Shown piece by piece: positions 8,608-15,843 of a DNA stretch of 33,757 nt. Every line of letters begins with the position of its first letter. The stretch's first letter is position 1. Origin of the DNA: Burkholderiales bacterium (GTDB lineage Bacteria; Pseudomonadota; Gammaproteobacteria; Burkholderiales; Burkholderiaceae_C). A program made the position numbers and the translations under genes. The notes under the pieces are model-generated. The model saw nothing but the letters and a program-made list of their open reading frames with translations, searched no databases and had not been told where the DNA came from. The stretch covers positions 1-33,757 of the forward strand of contig CANBTT010000031.1 in assembly GCA_947372465.1 (NCBI GenBank). The letters are read 5' to 3'.

Positions 8608-8817
8608 ATGAAATCATGGCAATTGGTTCGGTTCATTGCGGGTCTATTTATTCTTGCTTCGCTTGCAATGGGTGTGCAAGGCAGCCCTTTGTTTGTCAGT
8701 GAATGGTGGCTGGGATTCACGGCTTTTGTAGGCTTGAATTTGGCTCAAAGCGCTGTCACCAAATGGTGCTTGATGGAGTCTATCTTAAGAAAATTTGGAC
8801 TCCAAGCGGGTTGTTAA
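8608..8817 (+). CDS. DUF2892 small inner-membrane protein (YgaP tail-like)
   Basis: 69 residues with two hydrophobic segments: VRFIAGLFILASLAMGV (about 7-23) and WWLGFTAFVGLNLAQSAVT (about 33-51). A Cys (KWCLMESILRKFGL) stands where many DUF2892 proteins carry a conserved cysteine. AAGGAG precedes the ATG by eight bases. The DUF2892 fold is the membrane half of E. coli YgaP, whose other half is a rhodanese; here the rhodanese is a separate gene 1.9 kb downstream in the same operon. The family's role is poorly understood; in YgaP it anchors a sulfurtransferase at the inner membrane. The stop lies just before the ribosome site of trxC, so the two genes are tightly linked. Confidence 0.82.
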   Translation: MKSWQLVRFIAGLFILASLAMGVQGSPLFVSEWWLGFTAFVGLNLAQSAVTKWCLMESILRKFGLQAGC

Positions 8818-8827
8818 GGAGCAAAAC

Positions 8828-9256
8828 ATGCATTTGATCTGCCCAGCTTGCGGGGTCAAGAACCGAGTTCCCGATGACACCATTGACAAAGAGATCCGGT
8901 GCGGACGCTGTCAGCGCGATCTCTTGTCCTTGGAGCCCGTCGCTCTCAGCGATGCCAATTTGGCGTCCTTTTTAGAAGGAACCGATCTGCCCGTGTTGGT
9001 GGACTTTTGGGCGGTGTGGTGTGGGCCATGCAAAGCGATGGCACCTCAGTTTGCTACAGCTGCAAAAAGTTTTCCCAAGGTGAGGTTCGTCAAAATAGAC
9101 ACCGACACTAGCCCCATTTCATCACGGAAATATGTCATCAAGAGCATACCAACGCTCATATTGTTCAAGCAGGGTAGAGAAATTGACCGACTATTGGGGG
9201 CCATGTCAGCCTCACAATTGTCGAGTTGGCTTTCCGACAAGGGTTTAAGGAGCTGA
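8828..9256 (+). CDS. trxC: Thioredoxin 2 with N-terminal zinc ribbon
   Basis: 142 residues from the ATG at 8828, chosen because AAGGAG lies six bases upstream; a longer in-frame start would lie inside the previous gene. The N-terminal zinc ribbon has two CxxC pairs (CPAC at 5-8 and CGRC at 25-28), the mark of TrxC. The thioredoxin fold carries the active site WCGPC (64-68) and the cis-proline loop KSIPTLILF. TrxC reduces protein disulfides and is typically induced by oxidative stress. Placing it in an efflux operon suggests that the operon handles disulfide, persulfide or electrophile damage. Its TGA overlaps the ATG of the next gene (TGATG), so the two are translationally coupled. Confidence 0.93.
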   Translation: MHLICPACGVKNRVPDDTIDKEIRCGRCQRDLLSLEPVALSDANLASFLEGTDLPVLVDFWAVWCGPCKAMAPQFATAAKSFPKVRFVKIDTDTSPISSRKYVIKSIPTLILFKQGREIDRLLGAMSASQLSSWLSDKGLRS

Positions 9257-10638
9257 TGGTGTCATTATTTAAAAAGTTCACTTTAAAGCTTGCGCTTGTT
9301 GGTATCCTGTCACTATCAAACCATGCGCAAGCCTTTGATTTAATGCAAGCCTGGGAGATGTCCTTGTCACATGATCCACAAATGGCTGTGGCTCGTGCAA
9401 GCAAGATGGGAGGAGAGGCCTACAAAGAGCAAGCCGACGCCGTGTGGCGTCCCACGGTTTTAGTCAATACGGTAACAGGTGTTTCCTCCAGTAAGTCGTT
9501 GCTCAATGGGGCAGAATTTTCTGCTCCTGCGTTTGGTCGCTCAACGGGGGTTGAATTCGGAACATCCATGGGCAATGGAAGTATGAACCGCTGGATCTTG
9601 AGTGCCAAGCAATCCATTTACGATGTGGAAAAACGTGCACAAGGTGAGCAACTGAATTCTGCGTTTAAAGCGTCAGCGCTGAATGCGACGTTGATGGAGC
9701 AGCAACTCGCATTGAGCACATTTGAACGCTATGCCAATGTTCTAAAGGCCCAAACCCTTTATGCCCTAATCAAAAATCAACTCCAAGCTGTTACGGCGTC
9801 TTGGAGGGAGGCAAAGGACAGATTTGAGTTGGGTGACGCGCCTGTCACAGACGTTTACGAGGCCAATGCGAGAGCAAAATCGCTACAAGCTCAGTTGAAT
9901 GGCGTAGAGAATGAACTCCAACTCTCCAAACTCGTTTTGGCCAATGCCATGGGCATATCTGCAAACGATGTTCTCGTCAAAGAGCTTAAAGTGTCCACAA
10001 GGAGGCTGGCCTTGGCCCCCTTGAGCCAAACACTGCTTGACGTTCAGACCAATAACATTTCTCTTGAAATTCGTTCGCTCGAAGTTGCTAACGCTCAGTT
10101 AGAAAGCCAAAAATACACACAAACCATTTCACCGGTATTGGATGCAGTCGCATCCGTTTCAAAAGATCAATTGCAAGGGTCTGGTGATTTTGGTTCAGCA
10201 AAAAGCGTGCAGTCGCAGCAGATGTTTGGTTTTAACTTGAGCATTCCCCTTTACACGGGAGGGGCCAGAGGCGGAAAACTAAAAGAAACCTTGGCTTTAA
10301 GCGATAAGAGCAAAGCAGAGTATGACATGCGGCGAGATCAACTCTTGCAGCTCACCCATTCGGTTTGGAGCGATCTAAACACAGCTTCGGATCGATTGTC
10401 TGCCTTTGATGAAGCTCTTTTCGCCAGTCAAGCAAGATTGGATGCCACTCGCATTGGTCGACAAGTCGGTGACAAAACGACCCTAGAGTTGTTGAATGCA
10501 GAAAACGACATGTCACAAGCGCAATTGGCTGCACTTCAAGCAAAATTGGATTTTTTGAACAATCGATTGAAGATTGATGTGTTGACGAATCAGTTTTCAA
10601 TGCACAGCATGAAAAAAATCAACGATGACTTCAATTGA
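9256..10638 (+). CDS. TolC-family outer-membrane efflux channel
   Basis: About 460 residues. The ATG at 9256 overlaps the trxC stop; the GTG at 9259 is an alternative with better spacing to AAGGAG (9247-9252). An N-terminal signal peptide ends near SNHAQA, before FDLMQAWEMSLSHDPQM, a typical TolC opening. Two structural repeats of long amphipathic helices follow, including ANARAKSLQAQLNGVENELQ and LLNAENDMSQAQLAALQAKL, and short strand segments such as NLSIPLYTGGARGGK, which matches the family motif IPLYxGG. It forms the trimeric exit duct for the adaptor and permease upstream. Having its own channel makes this operon a self-contained tripartite pump. The end is ordinary; I see no frameshift. 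Confidence 0.9.
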   Translation: MVSLFKKFTLKLALVGILSLSNHAQAFDLMQAWEMSLSHDPQMAVARASKMGGEAYKEQADAVWRPTVLVNTVTGVSSSKSLLNGAEFSAPAFGRSTGVEFGTSMGNGSMNRWILSAKQSIYDVEKRAQGEQLNSAFKASALNATLMEQQLALSTFERYANVLKAQTLYALIKNQLQAVTASWREAKDRFELGDAPVTDVYEANARAKSLQAQLNGVENELQLSKLVLANAMGISANDVLVKELKVSTRRLALAPLSQTLLDVQTNNISLEIRSLEVANAQLESQKYTQTISPVLDAVASVSKDQLQGSGDFGSAKSVQSQQMFGFNLSIPLYTGGARGGKLKETLALSDKSKAEYDMRRDQLLQLTHSVWSDLNTASDRLSAFDEALFASQARLDATRIGRQVGDKTTLELLNAENDMSQAQLAALQAKLDFLNNRLKIDVLTNQFSMHSMKKINDDFN

Positions 10639-10675
10639 ATTTTTTAATGATCATGAACACTAAGGGAGAATGAAG

Positions 10676-11056
10676 ATGAAATCAGCGATGGATTTGGTGA
10701 TGCAAGCAAAAGCTCAAATCACCGAGGTGACTTTAGAACAAGCTCAAAGCAAAATCAGTGAGAGCGATTTTTTGATCGATGTGAGAGAGCCTCAAGAGTT
10801 TTCACAAGGGCACTTGCCTGGCGCCTTGAATATACCAAGAGGACTGCTTGAGTTTCAGATTGGCGACATACCCGCATTGAGTGATCGAAGTAAATCCTTG
10901 GTGCTTTACTGTAAAAGCAGTGGTCGAGCGGCTTTAAGTGCGCAAGTGCTCATGTCAATGGGTTATGCGAATGTTGTCTCAATCGCCGGCGGCATTGATG
11001 CTTGGGTTGCTGCGGGTCTTCCGACAGCTCAACCAAAACTACCAGATTTCAATTAA
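10676..11056 (+). CDS. Single-domain rhodanese sulfurtransferase
   Basis: 126 residues from the ATG at 10676, chosen because GGGAG (10664-10668) is then seven bases away; the ATG at 10670 is too close. Rhodanese signatures are FLIDVREPQEFSQGHLPGA (residues 32-50) and the active-site loop CKSSGR (Cys79 to Arg84), where the cysteine carries the persulfide, then SIAGGIDAWVAAGLP near the end. No signal peptide or membrane segment is visible, so it should be cytoplasmic. A single-domain rhodanese with an ArsR regulator and a DUF2892 protein matches the parts of E. coli YgaV/YgaP. It is the last gene of the operon, 37 bases after the channel gene, and ends six bases from a convergent gene. Confidence 0.92.
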   Translation: MKSAMDLVMQAKAQITEVTLEQAQSKISESDFLIDVREPQEFSQGHLPGALNIPRGLLEFQIGDIPALSDRSKSLVLYCKSSGRAALSAQVLMSMGYANVVSIAGGIDAWVAAGLPTAQPKLPDFN

Positions 11057-11062
11057 TTCACT

Positions 11063-11869
11063 TCAATCAAAGTAAAGCTTGATGGCGTTTTCACCATAAA
11101 TTTTTGAACGGTCTTCAGGATTTGAAACCCAAGATAAAATGTCATCAATGGTCTCTTGATATGTGACTTGATCCTCAAAGCCAGCAAAAGGGCAGTCACT
11201 GGCCCATAAAAGTCGATCAGATCCTAAGTTCTTCAGCAATTGAGTGCCATAGGCAATTGTTTTTTCCTTGCCAAGTCTATACGCCGCTGAAACTTTGACC
11301 CAAGTATTTCCGCGTTCGATGGATTTCATCATCATTTGAAAACCTTTGCAGTGAATGCCCAGTTGATCATCGGGTCGTCCAAAATGATCAATCACCACTT
11401 TGACACCTGAGCGCTCCAACTCTGGGAGAACCAAAGGAATTCGAGGTCCATCGATGTGCAAGTGCACATGCCAATCCAAATCAACAAAACGTCGCAGCAA
11501 CTTTTTGTATTCAAAGGAACTGAGGTCAGGTAGCTGCGCCATGCTGATATAGGGCAAACGAACGCCGACTATTCCATCCTCCTTCATGGCTTTTAATGCA
11601 TACATATCAATGGTGGGCTCCACAATAACGGTGCCACGAATGCGTTTCTTGCCTCGAATCGCGTTCAAGGTGTAGTCGTTGTAGTCGCCAAAGGGACTGG
11701 CTGCTGCAATCACGGCGTAGTCCACTTTGTGTTGTGAAAGAACATTGAGGTACTGCTCAATGCTGAAGTCATAGCTCAAGGCGTGCCTTGGATTGTCAAC
11801 TTTCGGCAAATCTTTGAGCCAAATGTGAGCGTGAGAATCAACGTATAGAAATTGAGAGTTTTTTTGCAT
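11063..11869 (-). CDS. Amidohydrolase-family hydrolase (LigI-like lactonase type)
   Basis: 268 residues from the ATG at 11869, which lies one base after the stop of the receptor gene upstream; longer in-frame starts lie inside that gene. It shows the Amidohydro_2 TIM-barrel pattern: VDSHAHIWLKD (HxH on strand 1), HVHLHIDGP (barrel His), VVIDHFGRPD, and LLWASDCPFAGFED (catalytic Asp on strand 8). Members include 2-pyrone-4,6-dicarboxylate lactonase (LigI) and other small-ring or lactone hydrolases. The exact substrate cannot be read. Coupling to a Bug-type receptor suggests that receptor and hydrolase serve the same imported carboxylate or lactone. Confidence 0.82.
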   Translation of the reverse strand: MQKNSQFLYVDSHAHIWLKDLPKVDNPRHALSYDFSIEQYLNVLSQHKVDYAVIAAASPFGDYNDYTLNAIRGKKRIRGTVIVEPTIDMYALKAMKEDGIVGVRLPYISMAQLPDLSSFEYKKLLRRFVDLDWHVHLHIDGPRIPLVLPELERSGVKVVIDHFGRPDDQLGIHCKGFQMMMKSIERGNTWVKVSAAYRLGKEKTIAYGTQLLKNLGSDRLLWASDCPFAGFEDQVTYQETIDDILSWVSNPEDRSKIYGENAIKLYFD

Positions 11870-11870
11870 T

Positions 11871-12842
11871 TTATTGGACTTGAATACCTGAATTCTTGAT
11901 GACATTGGCCCATTTGGCAATGTCATCCAAAAAGCGTTTTTGTAATTCTTGTGAACTGCCAGCGTATGAGTCACTCCCAAGAGCATTTAATTTCTGTTTC
12001 ACCTCAGGCATGTCTGCTACCGTGTTCATGGCCTTGTTCAAGTACTGTACGACGTCTGGTGGCGTGCCCACTGGTGCAGCCAATGCATTCCATCCGACAA
12101 CCTCAAATCCTTTGAAACCCAATTCACTCACGGTAGGTACTTTGGGCAAATAGCCGCTTCGTTGTGCTGCGGTGGTGGCGATTGCAAGCAGTTTTCCTGA
12201 GTCAACCAATGATTTCGAAGTGGCATAGGTTTCGAAAACAACATCCAATTCCCCCGCCATCAGTGCAGAAAGTGCATCTGGGGTGGATTTAAAGGGAATG
12301 ATTTCGGCGTGCGTATGCGTCACAGATTTGAACAACTCAGCCGATAAATTTTGTGTGCTGCCAGGGTTGATGGTCCCAAAATCGAGTCCTTTGGTGCTGT
12401 CCTTCGAGAGCTTGATCAAATCGTTAAAATTTTTGATTTTGCTCTCTGCCTTGACCAACAAGATGACGTCAAAATAAGCGGCAAATGAGACAGGTATCAA
12501 ATCCTTGACAGGGTCGTAAGGCATGCTTTTATAGAGAGATTTTGAAATTGCTGTGCCATTGACCATGACCATGAGCGTATGCCCATCGGGCTTGGCCCTA
12601 AGCAAAGCTTGTGCGGCAGCAAAGCCACCAGAACCTGGCATGTTTTCGATAACAAATTGCTTGCCGGTGACGATAGAGAGCTTTTCAGAAAAAATTCTGA
12701 ACGTGATGTCTGCTAAACCTCCCACCCCGAAGGGGACGATGATTTTGACTGGACGCTCTGGAAATTGAATTGTTTGTCCCCTGCTAGCCAAGGGCAAACA
12801 CGATGCCAAGAAAATTGCTAAAAGTTGGCGCCTATGGTTCAT
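11871..12842 (-). CDS. Bug/TctC-family periplasmic solute receptor
   Basis: 323 residues from the ATG at 12842, with AGGA seven bases upstream. An N-terminal signal sequence (MNHRRQLLAIFLASCLPLASRG) precedes the mature protein. Family motifs are FPERPVKIIVPFGVGGLAD, PGSGGFAAAQALLRAKPDGHTLMV and, towards the end, VGTPPDVVQYLNKAMN. These are two-lobed binding proteins, very numerous in Burkholderiales, that bind carboxylates such as dicarboxylates, aromatic acids or amino acids; some work with TctAB membrane subunits, absent here. The gene is coupled to the amidohydrolase. Ligand unknown. Confidence 0.9.
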   Translation of the reverse strand: MNHRRQLLAIFLASCLPLASRGQTIQFPERPVKIIVPFGVGGLADITFRIFSEKLSIVTGKQFVIENMPGSGGFAAAQALLRAKPDGHTLMVMVNGTAISKSLYKSMPYDPVKDLIPVSFAAYFDVILLVKAESKIKNFNDLIKLSKDSTKGLDFGTINPGSTQNLSAELFKSVTHTHAEIIPFKSTPDALSALMAGELDVVFETYATSKSLVDSGKLLAIATTAAQRSGYLPKVPTVSELGFKGFEVVGWNALAAPVGTPPDVVQYLNKAMNTVADMPEVKQKLNALGSDSYAGSSQELQKRFLDDIAKWANVIKNSGIQVQ

Positions 12843-12992
12843 TTCAAATTCCTGGGTAGAGGTTAACTGTTTAATCGGCTTTAGAAACAAGAAGAGACTC
12901 AAAAATTAAAAGGGGAAAATAAGGGCAACAAGACACATTGAGGAGCACCGAGATAGGCCTGTTCCTGCGGAATTAATTTTATCGATCAAAGA

Positions 12993-13035
12993 TCGATTTA
13001 AATCATATGAAATACCCTAGGCCTTGCTTGATAAT
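12993..13035 (+). promoter_or_regulatory. FNR-like site and -10 box before the metallochaperone
   Basis: TCGATTTAAATCAT (12993-13006) matches the FNR consensus TTGAT-N4-ATCAA at eight of ten positions. GATAAT (13030-13035) is a good -10 box. With a start point near 13041, the site centre (12999.5) sits close to -41.5, the usual class II activating position. The left edge overlaps a separate palindrome, ATCGATC-AAA-GATCGAT (12981-12997). The match is imperfect and could be chance. Confidence 0.4.
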
Positions 13036-13062
13036 TGAATTTATATTGAACAAGGAGATTTT

Positions 13063-13275
13063 ATGCAAACAATAGAATTGAATGTCAGTCGCATGAGCTG
13101 TGGTTCTTGTGCAAAACATGTAGAGAAAGCCATCCAGTCTGTTCTTGGTGTGACAGCTGTAGCCGTTGATTTGCCGGCGGGTAAAGCAAAGGTGACGGGT
13201 GACTTTGCGCAAGGCATTGAGCCTCTGACCCTCGCCTTGGAGGAGGCCGGTTATCCTTCGGTCCTCGCCGAGTAG
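13063..13275 (+). CDS. Small heavy-metal-associated (CopZ-like) metallochaperone
   Basis: 70 residues forming one HMA domain: beta strand MQTIELNVS, metal-binding loop MSCGSC (Cys13, Cys16), helix AKHVEKAIQSVLGV, and the closing strand and helix. AAGGAG lies six bases before the ATG. Proteins of this size bind Cu(I) (CopZ) or sometimes other soft metals and pass them to P-type ATPases or oxidase assembly factors. No copper ATPase is adjacent. The FNR-like site upstream would fit a role in supplying copper to low-oxygen oxidases, but that is inference. Confidence 0.85.
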   Translation: MQTIELNVSRMSCGSCAKHVEKAIQSVLGVTAVAVDLPAGKAKVTGDFAQGIEPLTLALEEAGYPSVLAE

Positions 13276-13400
13276 AAGTGGATTAGAAGTCAACCCTTGC
13301 TTTTTAGGAAATAACGCACTTGCGTCCAATGATCGATTTGAATGCAGCTGATCAGCGGCTACTAATTAGGCTTTAACCAAGTCTTTCATCTTTTACAAAA

Positions 13401-13408
13401 GGGGGGGG
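13401..13408. repeat. Poly-G tract (8 G)
   Basis: Eight consecutive G bases in the spacer between the metallochaperone and the lipoprotein gene, 26 bases before the FNR box. Tracts of this length can slip during replication. Here it lies upstream of the predicted promoter, so any effect would be on distant protein binding only. Confidence 0.5.
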
Positions 13409-13433
13409 CACGTAATCGACACGGGAGGAGCAC

Positions 13434-13474
13434 TTGATTTATATCAATTGGAGTTTTCACATTTTGACTAGGAT
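13434..13474 (+). promoter_or_regulatory. Perfect FNR box with class II promoter spacing
   Basis: TTGATTTATATCAA (13434-13447) matches the FNR/ANR consensus TTGAT-N4-ATCAA at all ten positions. TAGGAT (13469-13474) is a reasonable -10 box. A start point near 13481 puts the site centre at about -41, the classic position for FNR activation. It is 56 bases upstream of the lipoprotein ATG. An FNR with all cluster cysteines is encoded 4 kb away, so low-oxygen induction of the lipoprotein and the following OsmC gene is likely. Confidence 0.72.
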
Positions 13475-13503
13475 GGTGGATAACCCCTTGGAGGTGTCAA
13501 ACC

Positions 13504-14130
13504 ATGTTACGCAGCATCAAAGAAACGCAACACACGCGTATTTTTTCTAAATTGGTGGCTTTTCTTTTTTTGTTCGCCATCACCAGTTGCAGCGAAAATT
13601 TATTTGGTTTCGGTTATTCTGATATGGCTCCTGTGCCGATTCACGCTGATGAAACATTGATCAAGCGAACGGAGCCCATGTTGATGATCAACGATGAATT
13701 CGAACCATTGGTGCCGCCCCGATATGTCCAGTTGAAGCGCGATATCTACGATTGCAAAGGCATGATTGCACCCTGGGTTCAACAAATGCTCATTGATGAA
13801 TTTAATTTTTTGGCCAAGCGTTCAAAGTTGCAGCAGATGGTCGAACCCGTGTGTGTCATGTACCTTGAAAAAGATTTGGGTCCCAAGACAGGGCGGTTCA
13901 GTGTTCATTTTTATGAGAGTGAAACTGAGCTCGAAAAGTGCTCGACCAATCTGAGGTGCAAACTCAAGCGAGCGAGAAATGTGGTGTTGGTGTTAAAAAA
14001 TGAACAAGTTTACAGATCGTATTTTTTGTCTGATTTTGTCAATGAAAAATACTTTTTGTATTGTGTGAATCCCCAAGGGGAATTGATAGGGAACAGCACG
14101 TGCTACACGATGGATGTCAAGTCTAGGTAA
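13504..14130 (+). CDS. Putative lipoprotein of unknown function
   Basis: 208 residues that I do not recognise. The N-terminus is a lipoprotein signal: basic residues, a hydrophobic stretch (KLVAFLFLFA) and a lipobox ending ITSC, with Cys29 as the lipidated residue, followed by Ser-Glu. Ser at +2 allows outer-membrane sorting. The mature part has six further cysteines (YDC, EPVC, EKC, RCK, YCV, STC), an even number that could form three disulfides in the periplasm. There is no obvious catalytic motif. GGAGGT lies nine bases before the ATG. It is 24 bases upstream of the OsmC gene and directly behind a perfect FNR box, so it is probably expressed at low oxygen. Confidence 0.7.
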   Translation: MLRSIKETQHTRIFSKLVAFLFLFAITSCSENLFGFGYSDMAPVPIHADETLIKRTEPMLMINDEFEPLVPPRYVQLKRDIYDCKGMIAPWVQQMLIDEFNFLAKRSKLQQMVEPVCVMYLEKDLGPKTGRFSVHFYESETELEKCSTNLRCKLKRARNVVLVLKNEQVYRSYFLSDFVNEKYFLYCVNPQGELIGNSTCYTMDVKSR

Positions 14131-14154
14131 GCACATGGATCATGACCGGAGTAT

Positions 14155-14619
14155 ATGAAAATGACCGATAAAACCATCACTGTCGAGTTGCATCAAAAAA
14201 ATGATTTTCAATTCGTGATTAATTTTGGAGATCCTGTGCCCCCTCTCTTGGGCGATGAGCCATCGCCTCTCGGTCAAGGATTAGGTCCGTCACCTGTTCA
14301 GCTTTTGGCCGCTGCTGTGGGGAACTGTTTGAGTGACTCCTTGCTCTTTGCCTTTAGAAAGTTCAAGCTTCATCCGGAGCCCATTCAGGCAAGAGTAGAA
14401 ACCCTGACGGGTAGAAATACAGAAGGGCGAATTCGTGTTCTAGGCATCAACGTTGTTCTTAAAATTGGCGTAGAAGGCTCAACGCTAGAGCATTTGTCCT
14501 CAGTGTTAGATCAGTTTGAGTCCTTTTGCACGGTGACTCAGAGTGTAGGACTGGGCATTCCCATTCATACGCGTGTGCTTGATGTCAATGGACTTTTACT
14601 TAAAGAGTCCCCAAGCTAA
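14155..14619 (+). CDS. OsmC/Ohr-family protein
   Basis: 154 residues with the family's two cysteines in place: Cys58 in LAAAVGNCLSDSLLFAF and Cys125 in FESFCTVTQSVGLGIPI. OsmC and Ohr proteins are thiol peroxidases for organic hydroperoxides, but this branch (opening with VNFGDPVPPLLGDEPSPLG) also includes uncharacterised OsmC-like proteins, so peroxidase activity is likely rather than shown. GGAG is three bases before this ATG and nine before the ATG at 14161, so the real start may be 14161. It probably shares the FNR-type promoter with the lipoprotein. A 7-bp stem hairpin follows. Confidence 0.82.
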   Translation: MKMTDKTITVELHQKNDFQFVINFGDPVPPLLGDEPSPLGQGLGPSPVQLLAAAVGNCLSDSLLFAFRKFKLHPEPIQARVETLTGRNTEGRIRVLGINVVLKIGVEGSTLEHLSSVLDQFESFCTVTQSVGLGIPIHTRVLDVNGLLLKESPS

Positions 14620-14631
14620 GTCTCAAAGAAG

Positions 14632-14650
14632 CCCACAAGTTTTTTGTGGG
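14632..14650 (+). terminator. Hairpin after the OsmC gene
   Basis: CCCACAA (14632-14638) pairs perfectly with TTGTGGG (14644-14650) around a five-base loop GTTTT. It begins 13 bases after the stop codon. No U-run follows, so it is at best a weak or Rho-assisted terminator. Confidence 0.4.
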
Positions 14651-14849
14651 GTGATGCAGGTGTCCAGATCACTTTAAAGGTTTAAGTTTATTTTCTGATG
14701 ATCTTTTCTTGCTCCTGAATTTTGGAGATTGGGCATTCTTTGATTTAATTTTGACGGTGTTGAGTAGCTTTTCTCCGGCCTGAGAAGCAATGATGGACAT
14801 TCATTAAAAGTGTAAAATAGCGTCAGTAATATTCAAAGGAGTTTTTTTG

Positions 14850-15821
14850 ATGAATTTTTTTGCTGACAATTCACTTTCTATAGGTCGAACACCATTGGTT
14901 CAATTAAATCGCGTCACAGACGGTGCCAAAGCCACGGTGTTGGCAAAAATTGAGGGAAGAAATCCTGCATACTCTATCAAGTGTAGGATTGGAGCGTCAA
15001 TGATTTGGGATGCTGAATCAAAAGGACTGCTTGGCAAAGGCAAAGAGATTGTTGAACCGACCAGCGGAAACACAGGCATTGCATTGGCTTTCGTTGCAGC
15101 ATCGCGAGGAATTCCCATCACCCTGACAATGCCTGAAACAATGAGCATCGAGCGCAGAAAGTTATTGCTTGCCTATGGTGCCAAATTGATTTTGACTGAA
15201 GGTGCCAAAGGCATGAAGGGAGCAATTGCCAAAGCGGAAGAAATCGCGGCAAGTGACCCAAAATATGTTTTGCTTCAGCAATTTAAAAACCCTGCCAATC
15301 CAGCCATCCATGAAAAAACAACTGGGCCTGAAATTTGGGAAGATACAGATGGCAAGATTGATATTTTTGTCTCTGGTGTAGGCACTGGAGGAACGATCAC
15401 TGGAGTGAGCCGCTACATTAAAAATACGCAGGGCAAGAAAATAATCTCTGTTGCTGTTGAGCCGACGACCAGTCCGGTTTTGACCCAAACACGTGCCGGT
15501 CTTGATTTGACACCTGCGCCCCATAAAATTCAAGGTATAGGCGCCGGATTTGTGCCTGATGTATTGGACCTCTCGCTTGTTGATGTCATTGAGCAAGTCA
15601 CGAACGAGGAGGCCGTCTCTTTTGCGCGTCGATTGGCGCGTGAGGAGGGCATATTGTGTGGTATTTCTTGCGGTGCTGCCGCTGCAGTCGCAGTGCGTTT
15701 GGCCAAAATGCCTGAAAATGCGGGTAAAACCATTGTGGTCGTATTACCCGATTCTGGTGAACGTTATCTTAGCTCCGTTCTTTTTGAGAATGTCTTCGAT
15801 GCGTCAGGCATGCCTGCGTGA
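14850..15821 (+). CDS. cysK: Cysteine synthase A (O-acetylserine sulfhydrylase)
   Basis: 323 residues from the ATG at 14850, with AAAGGAG eight bases upstream. It is a fold-type II PLP enzyme: [13 protein letters not shown] carries the PLP lysine (Lys44), TSGNTG (71-76) binds the substrate carboxylate, [16 protein letters not shown] is the phosphate-binding glycine loop, and [12 protein letters not shown] and [12 protein letters not shown] complete the active site. It makes cysteine from O-acetylserine and sulfide. The sequence around Lys44 is the CysK rather than the CysM form. It is 230 bases from the OsmC gene and probably has its own promoter. Its supply of cysteine fits the thiol-defence theme of the window, but it is also a housekeeping enzyme. 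Confidence 0.94.
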   Translation: MNFFADNSLSIGRTPLVQLNRVTDGAKATVLAKIEGRNPAYSIKCRIGASMIWDAESKGLLGKGKEIVEPTSGNTGIALAFVAASRGIPITLTMPETMSIERRKLLLAYGAKLILTEGAKGMKGAIAKAEEIAASDPKYVLLQQFKNPANPAIHEKTTGPEIWEDTDGKIDIFVSGVGTGGTITGVSRYIKNTQGKKIISVAVEPTTSPVLTQTRAGLDLTPAPHKIQGIGAGFVPDVLDLSLVDVIEQVTNEEAVSFARRLAREEGILCGISCGAAAAVAVRLAKMPENAGKTIVVVLPDSGERYLSSVLFENVFDASGMPA

Positions 15822-15843
15822 GCGTGATTTAAGGTCCACGACT

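Noticed and set aside
11870..11986. Longer N-terminus of the amidohydrolase
   Set aside because: It would overlap the receptor gene by over 100 bases; the family start VDSHAHIW fits the ATG at 11869.
13003..13329. 108-codon minus-strand frame over the metallochaperone
   Set aside because: The plus-strand HMA protein has a strong ribosome site and the MxCxxC motif; the opposite frame has neither.
14620..14849. Possible FNR-like site before cysK around 14741
   Set aside because: TTGAT is followed by a second half with too few matches, and the promoter elements TAAAAT and TGGACA are not at normal spacing.
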